Source: Pelobates cultripes (taxonomy: Eukaryota > Chordata > Amphibia > Anura > Pelobatidae). Taken from it: DNA of 64,000 nt. Position 1 is the stretch's first letter. Each line of letters begins with the position of its first letter. The stretch lies in NCBI GenBank assembly GCA_933207985.1, contig OW240916.1:132361371-132425370 (forward strand), given 5' to 3'. Shown here one piece after another: positions 1-11,591 of the stretch. Under the pieces are notes generated by a model, which did not search any database, was not told the origin of the DNA, and worked only from the letters and a program-made list of their open reading frames with translations. The translations under genes and the position numbers were made by a program.

Positions 1-1054
1 CAAAAATGTTTTTAAAAAGGTCAGTACTTTACAGGGTGAAGCATTTGCAGCTATATCCTACTTACAACAACGCCTAAAGTAGACTTTGGATGTGAGCCCA
101 GGAAAAAGTTGACAGACTGGCAGAGTAGCTTGGGAAAGAGGCGGCAGGCACTTTTTTCTTGGTCCCTGAAAAAGTAGCAGCCGAATTCTTTTCACAACAA
201 CACCTGAAGAGGGATACTCACTCTTCAATCAGAACAGCAGCAGAAGCAGACTTTGGACATGATCACAGGAAAAAAAAAAAAACGAATGAAAGATAGTTGG
301 CTACAATTTGCATTGCCATGTAGAGATGGGTAGTAAAGCTTGGGAATTTAAAAAAATCAATCTCAACTAAATCTGGAGTGAGCTGTGACCTCTGGGGACT
401 GGGGAAGTTGTCTCTAACTATAACACTCTCACTCTGAACATGTGTGGGCATGACAGCATCTGTTGCACAAACAACCTAAGCCCTGGTCATACCTGACTTT
501 TTTGTTCTCAGTAAGTAAGAAGGTGTGTAGGAGGTTAAACATTTCTGAAAGGTACACTTTTACGATTTCATAGGTGCTGCTCTGGGATGTTGGGGCATCA
601 CTGGTTCTGACCAGAGAGGTAAAAACCTTGAACAAACAGCTCCTTTTTCACTCTGTCTGGCTCTGTAGCACTATGACCACAGACACCATCTTAGCAGAAG
701 GATCTCTGCTACAAGCAGTTTCACTAGTTTTTCCCATTGCCAACTCATGCTGTTCCTCAATTATCATACTCCTCATACCTTGCATCTAATGCACTTTATT
801 AACTAGTCTTCTTTCAGCATAGACAGGGTATTATTTCTCAGAGCCAGATTGCTCTTTATTACTTAGTCACAAATCATGGCCAGTATTAACTCTGCAGTGG
901 TGCCCATCATGTCACACATGAGACCTTTCAATTCCTCCTTCAACCTAAAAACTGTAACTTCTAAATTCAGAAGTACCCAGGTTCAAACTAGGTTTTCTAA
1001 AATTCCTTCCATTCTGTTGTTAGGAGCATGAATAATAGAATCACCTGCCCAAGT

Positions 1055-1675
1055 CTAGCTGTGGCTTGACTTAATTTGTCTCAACATCCTTGAAAGGTTT
1101 AAGGACTGCCAGTAGTCTCTGATGATAAGAAATATATACTCTCTGCTACTTGAGAGAGCATATTCTGCATCATCTCTGAAGTTAAGTTCCATTGTGCCAT
1201 AACATCTTGGTGAAGATGATGCTGTGGCAAACCTGCTTGTTCTTGATGCTCCCTCAACTTTTGACAAGCCTCCGCACTGCTGTGTAAATGATTGGTCATT
1301 TTTCAAAATTTCTCTAATAGGCTGCACAATCTTCTGCCACACTCTGCATTAGTCAGACGTGCACTTCTCACCATCAAATTTAAAACATGGTCTGCTCAGA
1401 GCACACTGATAAACTCCCCATCTCTGGTTGCTTTAACCATATTGCCTCCACAATCACTCACTACAAAGCTCTTGTGAAGTATTGGGCCTGTTTTCTCTTC
1501 AACCAACTTTTCTAGCATAGTTCAAAGAGTTGCTATTAGTTTAGAGAGGCTGCTGAAGTATGACCTTAGCATGTATGTGCCTGCTGCTGTACAAGAGATA
1601 TTTGGCCACCACTAATGTGCCATTGGGAAGTGTGCTGCACACTAGGCGCACTCCATATGTCAGTGGTGAAGTGCC
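1055..1675 (-). pseudogene. hAT (ZBED-type) transposase relic
   Basis: Read on the minus strand, three short frames carry a hAT transposase signature in the right order. HFTTDIWSAP (about 1645-1673) is the conserved TTD.W block near the catalytic core. FVVSDCGGNMVKA (about 1432-1475) matches the 'TDNAANMVKA' block. LHQDVMAQWNLTSEMM (about 1180-1230) matches the 'QDV.TRWNST..M' block. Frames are broken by stops and at least two frameshifts, so this is a dead copy. The C-terminal dimerisation block should lie below position 1055; weak hAT-like text continues to about 800 but is too decayed to assign. No terminal repeats were found. Family membership is fairly secure from the block order; the exact subfamily is not. 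Confidence 0.6.
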
Positions 1676-2859
1676 TTAGGCAGCTCCTCCTTTAAAAGTG
1701 ATACACCATACTAAAGCTCTGCAAGTAGTTCTGAAAAAAGAATAAATTACAGCAGCACCCACTCTCTTGAGTCACCATCTAGTCTATAATAGCTTGCTGC
1801 CACAATCCAGAGCCCAAACAGAACTCTGTTTTCCCATCAGCTTACTGCCCAGGAGTTGGCTCTGTGACAATAAGGTCCATCTGGACATAGCAGCACATAA
1901 TCTCCACTACACAGAACTCATTCCATACTTATGATGCACCATCCAGCACCCTAATTCATCAGAATAGGAATTTTGTGAAGCTACTAGCCCAAGCACCTGC
2001 AACAGGGTGCAGAACCATCTGCCCTCTTGATCTTGATCACAAGGCGCTGCTGTAATTGAAAGCAGCCATATTGGAATCTATCTCTGAGTACATGTTTATC
2101 AGTGGAACCCTCATCTCACCACAGAGCAATCTACCTACACTAAAGTGGAACCCCAAAACCCGGACACCTCTGGGCCTGCATGGGACTGTAAATAGCTTAT
2201 TTTTTTCACAAATCTTTCCACTAGATACACCACACACTGTACATGCTAATTCCTGATCATTTCATCTCCGTTATCCACCAGCCTAGGTACAAAGTAAAAT
2301 GCCTGGCACCTCACCTCTCTACATGGCAACCTACCTAAATATGAGTAGGACCCCAAACTCTGGCCACGACAAGGCTTGCCTAGGGCCGTAAATATCTTTG
2401 TTGATTTTCTTTTTTTTTTAAATGATTTTCTTTCACTGACTGCTCTGCTTACTGTAATTGACCCCCTGTAGCCCTGTGCCACTTCCCAATATCTACTTAA
2501 GTTGACAATTTTGGCCATGGGCACTCATCTACAGAGTGGCAGGTTTAATTCCTACTTCATACCACTTCATGGCAATTCCATTATCAGGCTCACATAGCCA
2601 GATTTAGCATTCTTCTATTCTGCCCTGCAATATACTATTTACTGTTGCCAACTATTTTTCATCACACCGCCACTGTCTTCTTATATGAGCACCACAATAG
2701 AAAAATATGTCCATTCAAAGCATCCCTCACACAATGTCCAACCAAAACAATCAAAATCTTCTCTCAAACTTCCATCTCAAATAAGAGATTAAGATCCAGA
2801 ATCTCCCTGCTGTGACATGGATGGCAAATCTCAATCCCCTCCATCATCCCCTGTTGCAG
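1676..2859. other. No gene recognised
   Basis: Both strands have only short frames without recognisable motifs. The lower part may be upstream sequence of the hAT relic at 1055-1675. Nothing else can be supported. Confidence 0.4.
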
Positions 2860-3600
2860 CCTCTAACTCAATGACCATACCTGCACAAATTGTGTCTACC
2901 CTTCAGCCACAAGTTGAAGCTAACTATTGGAAAAAAAAATGAATTGATGTTGCAGTGGCAGATATTGCATTTTCCTCCTCCAGACTTGATATTCTAGAAC
3001 AATAAAAAAGGGACCACGAAGACCTTCTTATTTCTCTACAGGAAACAGTCAATTCCCTATCTCAACAATTACAGCAAAGTCAGGATTGTATTGATAGCCT
3101 TGAAAAGAGAAGTCATTATTACAACCTACATTTTGTTGGATTGCCAGAAAACATCAAGACCGCTGCTCTGATTTCCATGCTTCAATCATAGCTCACCACA
3201 GCTCTCCACGAAAGAACCCACATAATAGGTCCAGCAGCATCCAATTGTATCCACTCAGTCTCTCTATTGGAATGAGCAAGCCTAATTAAACACACAGTTG
3301 TCCCAAAGCTTTAGTATTCTCTGCAAATGTTACCTATTATAAATCCTTCAAAGACATCAATAAATTAAACATTTAAATTTTCTCAAAAAAATAGAATTTC
3401 CTTAACCTGTCTACAACAAAAAAAGATAAAATTTTGGCTCTAACATACCCAATATTTATGAAATTAATGTAGCAGCCAAATATGACCATGCCCTGGAACA
3501 ATGCACTGACCCTAGATCAAGACATGTATCCTAACATCCCCCTTTCTCAGCTCTTACACACTCTGCTCTTAGATTTGCCAATTCTTGAGAGGTCCTGACC
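2860..3600 (+). pseudogene. Decayed L1 ORF1 relic
   Basis: A plus-strand frame near 3045-3185 reads through a glutamine-rich coiled-coil stretch into LEKRSHYYNLHFVGLPENIK. This matches the L1 ORF1p transition from coiled coil to RRM, where 'E.R.RR.NLR..GLPE' is the hallmark. Further fragments resembling the ORF1 C-terminal domain follow to about 3600 in shifting frames with several stops. It is much older than the intact ORF1 at 7854-9050. No ORF2, poly(A) tail or TSD could be placed. The call rests on one motif block, so it is moderate. Confidence 0.5.
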
Positions 3601-3752
3601 TATACTCCACTATTCGAGTTTGGAAATTAGTCAGATTAAAAATGAAACTTAACTGTCAGTATTCTTTTATCATATCATTTTTAAACAACCCACTCTTTCA
3701 AAATGGGGAATCAACTCTTCCTCTGATAAACTGATTAAAGGTCTATTGAAAG

Positions 3753-4217
3753 TTAAAGGAACATTTGTGTTAGGAATACAAATGTGTATTTGTAACACTA
3801 TAGTGACCTGGTGGCAATTAATGTTTCTGGTCACCCACCTGTAGGGAGCAAGAAATATATTTTACTTATATTTTCTTCCTCACCACTGTGCTCTCTCCTT
3901 GCTATAGTCCCACCTACATGGCTGAGATCATCAAGATTGATGGTCTCAGCTTATTCAATGCTTTCCCACAGGAAAACATTGGGAGGTTAGTGTGCCAAAT
4001 GCCACACTGCACCAATTATACTCTGCTATTTCGAAAGGTAGTGCCTCTAGTGGCTGTCTGAGTGACAGCCACTAAAGGCATTTAAACCCTGCAGTAAAAT
4101 CATTGCAGTTCCACAAAACAGCACAGTTCTAAACTGCAGGGTTAAAACAAGGGGCACATGTCACCCAGACTACTTCAGCAAGATAAAGTGGTCTGGGTGC
4201 CTCTAGTGTCCCTTTAA
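3753..4217. mobile_element. T2-type MITE
   Basis: The segment opens with TTAAAGGAACA and closes with TGTCCCTTTAA, so both ends match the TTAAAGGRR terminus with a TTAA target that defines T2-family MITEs in Xenopus. It is about 465 bp and non-coding. Near 4050 it has an internal hairpin (CCTCTAGTGGCTGTC against GACAGCCACTA). The same hairpin occurs in the related copy at 23292-23751, which supports one family. Confidence 0.65.
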
Positions 4218-4850
4218 ACTTTTCCACGCCTTCGGAATGAATTAAATTGAGTCCATGTCAAATAAGGATAACAAGACAAAAAAATGAGCACGATTAAACA
4301 TTGAAAAGGCTATGTTAAAACACATATTGGTATCTCCATAGAGTATTGAAGGGCAAACCACCTTTTGTATGAGTGACACTTACTGCCTATCCACAAGAGC
4401 AAATTTGGGGGGAGTGAGGGTTTCAGAGTTTTGGGGAAGTTTAACTGTTAAACTAAGGCTCTGTCATCTCTATAGTATTAAATTGAACATAACATTGATA
4501 TGCAATGTAATATGATATATCAAACATTATAAGCAGCCTAAGTAAAAAAATTTGTAAACAAAAGTGGTACACACATGTGGTACAGAGAGGATACTACTTT
4601 CCTACTAAATGTTGTTTAGGAAGGTAGGTGGTAATTGGTACATCAGTTGTTTTAATGGCTTTCCTTTTACTATGGCATAAGAAGCTCCCCTAACAGAAAT
4701 AAGCTGGGGTGTTATTAAATTAATAATTTTTTTTTTTTTTTTTTAAACTCCAGCAAATACAGATGATACTTTATGACCTACTTGACAGAGACCAGTCGGA
4801 GTTACAACGCGTGACTAAAATTTGGCAGATCATTCACTGAAAAGGTGCGA
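4218..4850. other. No gene recognised
   Basis: AT-rich sequence with a T-run at 4728-4744. I see no coding motif, TIR or other feature. Confidence 0.4.
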
Positions 4851-4852
4851 GG

Positions 4853-5067
4853 TACAGCTTTGTACTTTGTACCATGCATCTTTGCCGTGAATGAAAACCA
4901 GCAAATAAGCCTTGACAAACAGTACAGGCACTAAATGTACTGGACTGGGATCCCTCTGAACATGGCGAAATTTGCTGAGTTGAATATCACCATGTTCACA
5001 TTCGTCGGTTTCTCATTCGCGGCAAAGATGCAAGGTAGCTTTGTACTGTAAAGCTGTATGATGTATA
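4853..5067. repeat. Imperfect palindromic foldback repeat
   Basis: Two arms are inverted copies of each other. GCATCTTTGCCGTGAATGA near 4876 pairs with TCATTCGCGGCAAAGATGC near 5014. Pairing extends outward through a TACAGCTTTGTAC-like block at about 4853 and its inverse at about 5035-5065. This is typical of a foldback MITE. No clear TSD was seen. Confidence 0.5.
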
Positions 5068-5903
5068 TTTATGTGTGCACTGTTCCTCAATCTGGTTACT
5101 TTTAATTTAAGACACACATGTTAACATTGTTCTCCAGGCTTTTGTTTGAGAAATTCTAGTTATTCTACTCCTAAATCTTGGAGTTCTAAAAATCATCTAT
5201 TCTACTACAGAAGAGACCAGTTTGTATGATGTTTTTTTACGGTATTGCTATATTAATAGTGATATTTTAATTTGAAGCCAAATAAAATGTTTTTTTTTTT
5301 TAAAAACATATAAACGGCATGACGTATTTTTAATAATACCAGTGCCATAGCTAGAGTTTGTTCATACAGACATTGCAGAGTTTTAGGTAGCAGTTCCTCA
5401 TTACTGACAGTGATGCTGAAAGATGCTCTTAGCTATTTGAACACTCACGCTAAGGACCTGATTTATTATGGCATCTCAGTTTTCCATGCTCTTTGGCATA
5501 TACAGTTGGCACTGTTACAAAGAAATGTGTTTCAGGTCATTCAGGCACTGCCAATGTTGAAATTGAACATGACCTCTTGCTCTCCATGCATCTGAGAATA
5601 CAGCAAGATGATTTAATGAGCATCAATCAAACCCAAAGTAAAAATATATATAACTAATAGCACACTGGAGCACCCTTTGGAAACTGTAGAGGTCCAAACT
5701 CAAATAACTTGTGCTGACAATTTGTGTGTGATATGTGTATTGATTCATTATATTACATTTGCAGATTTAATTTTTCCGACATATTAGAGCATTCCAGAAC
5801 AGCGGTGCAGTCAGATGTACAATAAATGAAATTGTTTGAAAAAGCTATTTTTTTAAATAGTATATAGTTTTTATTGTGTAAATGTACTGAACAAGTGAGA
5901 ACT
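5068..5903. other. No gene recognised
   Basis: AT-rich sequence. A 61-codon frame (5410-5595) has no recognisable motif and is treated as chance. Confidence 0.4.
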
Positions 5904-6050
5904 GCTGTGAATTTCAAATTTAAGGTCAAAATAGCTGAAACATAAAAAAATGCAGAGTCAGCTATGCTTTCATTTTAGCTACCCTGGCCTTCAATTTGAA
6001 ATTCACTTTGAATTCCCTGCAATTCATAATTTAGTGAATAACCCTGTTAG
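5904..6050. repeat. Palindromic MITE-like repeat ending TTTAGTGAATAACCCTG
   Basis: The left arm (GTGAATTTCAAATTTAAGGTC onward, with AAAATAGCTGAAA) is inverted in the right arm (TTTCATTTTAGCT, then CCTTCAATTTGAAATTCAC). The outer edge reads TTTAGTGAATAACCCTG. Related copies are at 25464-25614 and 27561-27613, with a half copy near 35425-35500, so this is a dispersed family. Confidence 0.55.
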
Positions 6051-7703
6051 TATTTTGATCTGATTTTCTACCTTACAGCAAACATGTATGGTCCAGGTGT
6101 GGCGATGTTCACACTGGAACCTCAGGACTTGAGGGATTTTTAGATCTACTTCTGTAAAAACCCTCATGCTGAATGAACTCTTGGACAAACAGTAGGCCTT
6201 GTGGTTAGTAAGGTTAATTCCCAATGACCACAAGACAGAAGCTGGTTAGCAGCTGTGTCGTTCTATCTGTTATGTCAGCAACTGGACTATTTCAGACAGA
6301 TCCCTATCTGGTACTGGTATCAAGAACAGGCTGTGCCAATAGGGAGTATCTCAGACAACAAGGGGAGGTTGGCATCCTGGATGGGAAACAACCAGAAGCC
6401 AGACAATGAATGAAGTGAGGAATATGCCAAATCACTAATAGAGTTCGGAAGAGTCCAGATAGCAGGTAGGAAAAATGTTTTCAGATCATCATAATTTTGG
6501 GATGGCTGAATTTTATTAACAAAGAACGGTTCAGGAAAACATATTAGACAAACCAAAATGCGTGGAAATTGACCAATCAGTGTATATGTTAATATATACA
6601 TAATATAAATATTATATGAATTTCATAAGAGCAGGCATTAGGCTGCTGGAGTATGACCTGCCAATGTTGGAATACATTGGCATTGTTGCAGGCTTATGCA
6701 ATGTATGGTTATATACTGTAACTAAACCCCCATTACTTTTGCCTAAGTCAGATATTTAAAAAAAATAAAAATATTACATTTTAAAAGCTTTGAAGTTGTC
6801 TCACTTGATTTGTGAATAAAATCAACTTTTTGGGACTGATCATCTTTTTTTCCCAGCAATTATCTGTTTTTTGGAGATACAGAATCATAAATCAAAACAA
6901 TCATGCTCTGCTAAAGTGTGTTTTGTTGGGTTCAGGATTCGCCTACATTACGGCTCAGAGTTCAGGAATTTGAACGATCACCAAACTGGCCCAAATTCAG
7001 ATTAATTGCAGTTCATAGAAAAACTAATCTTCAAGTCTAATAAGAGGCGAAATAGGCACACACAGAGAAAGGACATGGAAGATGATAAATGAAGAGATAT
7101 ACTAAGGGATGGCAGGAGAAAAGGAAAAAAGTAAGGGGGAGGAAGTGGTACAACTGATGGGGGGATAGGGGGGTGAAAGGTATAAGTATGTGAATATGGC
7201 GACACACATTACATACATTTTATGTTTACACATTACTGTTTCCTCGTAAACACTCTATATAATTATATATATCAGGTTAGTTTTTGAGATAAGTGCTAGG
7301 TAATGAGGGTTAGACATTATGAATATAGGTTTAGAGTTAGGAGCTACGTATAGTTGTGTCCAATCAGTGTTATAGCAAGTTGTCAATTAGAATGTTGTAT
7401 TCTTTTTTTGTGCAACACCGATGTTTAAAAGTCTGACATTGATGGGACAGATGTTATTAACACTATTTCATTCTCACAGTATATCTCTTAACTACAGTAA
7501 CAATGAAGTTTAAAGCTCTTTTGAAGCCTTGCAAAGCACATTTATTTATAAAATTGTGCACATTTATTTACAAACATAAAATACATTTTTTTTGCACACA
7601 TTGCAGTTAAATCAATGTTTTGTGGGACACTCCCTCGTCTTTCTCATTCTCAAATCCATGACGAATTCTTAAACATGGACTCCATATTATTTGTTTTAAA
7701 AAT
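6051..7703. other. No gene recognised
   Basis: Non-coding AT-rich sequence with a G-rich purine stretch near 7120-7180. Several 60-90 codon frames overlap on both strands, and none has a recognisable domain. Confidence 0.4.
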
Positions 7704-9755
7704 AATTTTTAATGGGGACTGAACCCGACCAGACGCCATCTCTGTGGGCTCCCGCCTGTAATAAGCAATAACCGCCATAAAACAAGAAAACGAATCGAAA
7801 CACGTCCACGCCACAACCACTCACCAACTCAGGGCACAGAGGGGAACAGGCGGATGCCCTTCTTCCAGCCCCCAAAGACCGGGAAGGCCAAACGCAAAAT
7901 CAAGGCCTACTATCAGCCGACTCTCCGCTCCCTGGAGACACTCCTCGGAGATTACCGCGAATATTGCGACACGAGAGCCGAGGGGGAGAACATCGCAGCA
8001 ACCGCGGAAACCCCTTTAACCATGAAACGCCGCACGCAGAAAGGCCAGCAAAACTCACCGGCGGAGCAGCGCGATGTCGGGGAGATGCTGCGACGCCAGA
8101 CACAACCCAAGATGGCCACTGAAGAGGCCCCCTTCGCGCCCATGCGGCCTACACAGCTGGCCCAAACTCCAGCAACACAAACAGAGGGGCCACTAAGTAA
8201 TACACTCCCAGCCCTCACAGAAATAGTGGAACACAACTTAGCCACCAAACAAGACCTCCAACGTTGGATGCACGAGCTCCAAGACCTAATAGCCAAAGAC
8301 ATAGGCACTATAAAAGCGGAGGTGCGCCAAATTACAGGCAGAGTACACGCAGTAGAGGAGAGTGTAGCGACAATAGGCAACGAGATGACTCACCTTAAAG
8401 AAACGCTGTACACAATGCAAACAGCCCATCAGGCGCTAGAGGTGCAGGTCTCCACCCAAGGGGACCGCCTGCGTCGTAACCACATCAAGCTCCGAGGGGT
8501 GCCCGCGGCGATCACACAGGCTGAACAGCCTCATTTCCTAAGGAGGCTCCTAGCCACAATCCTGCCACCAGCAGCTGCCCGGAAAATCACACTGGAGTGC
8601 TCATACCGACTGCCAGCAGGACCCAACTCACCACCCACAGAAGCACGAGACATCATCCTATGCTGCGCCACGACACAGGATAGAATCACTATAATGAATG
8701 CGGTGAAAGGCAAGACACCCCTGGCATTCGAGAATGCACAACTGCTCTTCTTCCAAGACCTGACAAGAGCAACACTGCAATGGCGAAAAACGATGTACAA
8801 CCTCACCAGCAGCCTGAGACAAGCGGGAATACAATACCGCTGGGGGGCACCCAGGATCATAAAGTTCACCCACAAAGGCAACACATATAGAGCCACGTCG
8901 GAGACTGAAATCCCTGCAATTCTAACCTCACTGGGACTCATGGACTTACACAAGAATGGAGCCACGGGTGACTCGTCCCAAGTGGGAGATCCTGCCACGG
9001 CGAACTCATTCACACCTCGATCCCAGGGAGGCACGGATACAGCTTCTTGACAGGAACTGTACTACTCTGCCGGCCACAGCGGACACAGCTCCATTCGAGT
9101 TGGAAATGGAAGGAAGACGCCGATATGTTCATTATGTTAGAAGATACATCTGTTTCTTTATTGTGTCTTTTTTTTTTTTTTTTACATGCCTTTATGTGTT
9201 TCTGTTGATGCATGCTCTCATACTCTGAGGCTCTGTCGGGTTCACCAGCCAACACATGGCCCACTCCACGACAATCCCCCCCCCGCTGCCCCCTGGGTTA
9301 GGGGCACTCACCATCACGCAACAGAACCCCAGCATACCGCGAAAATTATTATTTTCTTTTTTTTTAACACAGCGCAGCGACCCTTAGACGTCTAAAGGCA
9401 CATACAGGTAAAAGCCGTCCCCCTCGTAACACACACCACAACAGCCAAGCGTAACAGCGCAACACACCAGGAGGCACAAAACAGCCCAGGGATGACATAA
9501 CAGCGCAGGTAACAACTCGGTATATCAGAAGGGTAGCGCACGCTGACAGCCGCACCAAAACTGTAACGCAACCTGTTTAAAAAATTACAAAAAAAAATGT
9601 TTGCAAACCAAGTGACAAGTCAAATAACCATACTTTTATACTGTATACTATTCCTCACTTCTGTCATTGTCATTGCAATGTTGACACACATCTTTAAAAT
9701 AAAGAATTTTAAATAAAAAAAAATTAAAAAATTAAAAAAAATAAATTTTTAATGG
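7704..9755 (+). mobile_element. L1-derived, ORF1-only (HAL1-like) retrotransposon with TSD
   Basis: The insertion is bracketed by an identical 12-bp direct repeat, AATTTTTAATGG, at 7704-7715 and 9744-9755. Between them lie a GC-rich 5' UTR (7716-7853), one intact ORF1 (7854-9050), and about 650 bp of 3' sequence. That ends in AATAAA (about 9698) and an A-rich tail running into the right TSD. No endonuclease, RT or ORF2 C-terminal sequence is present anywhere between ORF1 and the tail. The insertion is therefore about 2.0 kb with ORF1 alone, resembling mammalian HAL1 'half-L1' elements. It could instead be one copy that lost ORF2 by internal deletion or template switching. Confidence 0.75.
7854..9050 (+). 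CDS. L1 ORF1p-like RNA-binding protein (intact, 398 aa)
   Basis: This is the L1 ORF1 protein, a trimeric nucleic-acid chaperone that coats LINE RNA. Residues 1-115 are basic and low in complexity. Residues 120-205 form a coiled coil with regular hydrophobic spacing (EIVEHNLATKQDLQRW onward). The stretch NHIKLRGVP (about 209) is the coiled-coil to RRM junction, where L1 proteins read 'N.R..G.P'. The C-terminal domain includes LLFFQDLTRATLQWRK and APRIIKF (about 300-345). The start is a true ATG about 140 bases inside the insertion, and the frame is open for 398 codons, so this copy is young or recently constrained. No ORF2 follows. Length is close to that of other vertebrate L1 ORF1 proteins. 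Confidence 0.85.
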   Translation: MPFFQPPKTGKAKRKIKAYYQPTLRSLETLLGDYREYCDTRAEGENIAATAETPLTMKRRTQKGQQNSPAEQRDVGEMLRRQTQPKMATEEAPFAPMRPTQLAQTPATQTEGPLSNTLPALTEIVEHNLATKQDLQRWMHELQDLIAKDIGTIKAEVRQITGRVHAVEESVATIGNEMTHLKETLYTMQTAHQALEVQVSTQGDRLRRNHIKLRGVPAAITQAEQPHFLRRLLATILPPAAARKITLECSYRLPAGPNSPPTEARDIILCCATTQDRITIMNAVKGKTPLAFENAQLLFFQDLTRATLQWRKTMYNLTSSLRQAGIQYRWGAPRIIKFTHKGNTYRATSETEIPAILTSLGLMDLHKNGATGDSSQVGDPATANSFTPRSQGGTDTAS

Positions 9756-10196
9756 TGCATGTCTAAAAATACCCACATTTCTCAAGCAATCTTTTTTTTT
9801 TTTCCTTGACAGTATGTATTCAAGGAAAGAAATTACATGGTTTTACCAAAATGAAGCACTCATCCCTAAATTACCACATATGGTACTTTATATCATATGA
9901 CTTAACATCATATGGCAGTTAATGACTAGTGCAATAAAAAGATAAAGAACGCCTTCACCCATCATTATAGTGCTTAATTCTATTGCACAGCACTGTGAAT
10001 AAAGGGATGGGTAGGGGAATGCACATTAGGTGCCAAATATATTAACTTTAGTTTGGTAAAACAGGTCATGCTACTTCTTGGTTTGGTTATCTCAGTGGAG
10101 CTAACCTCAAGAGGAGGCAATTGCCCAGAGCATCTGCCTTGCAAAGACTTCTCAATGAGCTGCATGGGTAAGTCTGTGATCGGACAGTCACAGAAA
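9756..10196. repeat. Left half of a T2-like MITE split by a hAT insertion
   Basis: Sequence from about 10030 to 10204 (CTCAGTGGAGCTAACCTCAAGAGG through CAGAAAGTCTGGAT) aligns with 32970-33087 of an uninterrupted relative. The homology resumes at 11584 after the hAT element. The part before about 10015 has no recognisable content. Confidence 0.55.
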
Positions 10197-10204
10197 GTCT
10201 GGAT

Positions 10205-11583
10205 CAGTGGCGGATCCAGGGGGGGGCAACGGGGCAATTGCCCCCCCCCCGAGAAATCCGCCGGTCTCCCTCTCCCTCCCCTGTCAGCACATGCAGGTGC
10301 TAGCCCTGCAATGTGCCTGCGGACCGGAAGGGAGATCACAGATCTCCCTCCCCGGTCCGCAGGCACTGTGCTGGAGGCCGGCGGGGGAGAGAGGGAGTGA
10401 GAGGGAGGACCCGGAGCTCAGGCTGCAGCTCCTCCGGGTCCGCCTCTCGCGGGATTTGGAGCGTTGCCGCGGTTACCATGGCAACGCTCCAAATCTCGTG
10501 AGAGTGAACTCTAGCCCGGGAGCGCGGGCTAGAGTTCACTGTCCCCACTGGGACCCGCAGAGAATCCCCCACTGGACCACCAGGGACTAAGACATGTCCC
10601 CCTTCCCCCCCAGTAAAGGTAAGAAGGGAGGGGGGACATAGGATAATTATTTATTTTAATTAAATTAAACAAAAATATATTATAAAAAAAAGCCACCCTA
10701 CCCTGATCACACTCACATACATTGCCCCCAATACACACAAACTGCCCCCCATTCACACAAACTGCCCCCCAATACACACAAACTGCCCCCCATTCACACA
10801 AACTGCCCCCAATACACACACCCCCCATTCACACAAGCAGCCCCCCATTCACACAAACTGCCCCCATTCACACAAACTGCCCCAATACACACACAAACTG
10901 CCCCCCACAAACTGCCCCCCAATACACAGAAACTGCCCCCCATTCACACAAACTGCCCCCCGATTCACACAAACTGCCCCCCATACACACACAAACCACA
11001 CACACTGCCCCATACACACACACTGCCCCCACATACACACACACTGCCCCCATACACACACTGCCCCCATACACACACACACTGCCCCACACACACACAT
11101 ACACACACAAACTGCCGCCATACACACACACTGCTCCCCATACACACACACTGCCCCATACACTGCCGCCCCATACACACACATTGCCCACACTCACACA
11201 TACACTGCAATACTCACACACACACACTGCAACTGTTACACACACATACTGTCCCACACATACACTGCATCCCTGACATACACTGCCACCCTCACTCACA
11301 CACTACAACCTTCACACACACACACACACACTGCACCCCTTACACATTGCACCACTCACACACACCACTGCTCCTATGCCCTACTACAGCCCCATTTCCC
11401 AGCAGATCTCAGGTAAGTTGTCAAACTGTTCTTAAACGGTTTGACTACTTACTGTGGGAGGGGGTCCCGGCACTATTGACACCATAACCACTACACTGAG
11501 CTGTAGTGGTTATTGTGTCTGGATTATTTCTTTAAATAATCTACAAGTGCCCCTCCCGAGATCAGGCTCTGGATCCACCACTG
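10205..11583. mobile_element. Non-autonomous hAT element with 8-bp TSD
   Basis: The terminal inverted repeats are CAGTGGCGGATCCAG (10205-10219) and CTGGATCCACCACTG (11569-11583), which pair with one mismatch over 15 bp. They are flanked by an exact 8-bp TSD, GTCTGGAT (10197-10204 and 11584-11591); this TSD length defines hAT insertions. The interior has no transposase. It holds GC-rich palindromes (for example GGAGCGTTGCC/GGCAACGCTCC at 10459-10491 and CTAGCCCGGGAGCGCGGGCTAG near 10511) and a CA-rich minisatellite. Interior GC-rich text resembles the right part of the hAT element at 57736-59489. A relative of the target at 33080 keeps the empty site. Confidence 0.9.
10715..11380. repeat. CA-rich minisatellite, about 18-20 bp unit
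   Basis: The array is built from variants of CACACAAACTGCCCCCCATT, with units drifting toward pure CA runs to the right. It lies wholly inside the hAT element. Long frames occur on both strands only because the repeat lacks stops. Confidence 0.85.
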
Positions 11584-11591
11584 GTCTGGAT

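Noticed and set aside
7900..9034. Minus-strand frames of 67-167 codons opposite L1 ORF1
   Set aside because: Shadows of the ORF1 coding sequence; no family motif.
10722..11299. Proline/threonine/histidine-rich 184-codon frame and Cys-rich opposite frames
   Set aside because: Explained entirely by the CA minisatellite inside the hAT element.
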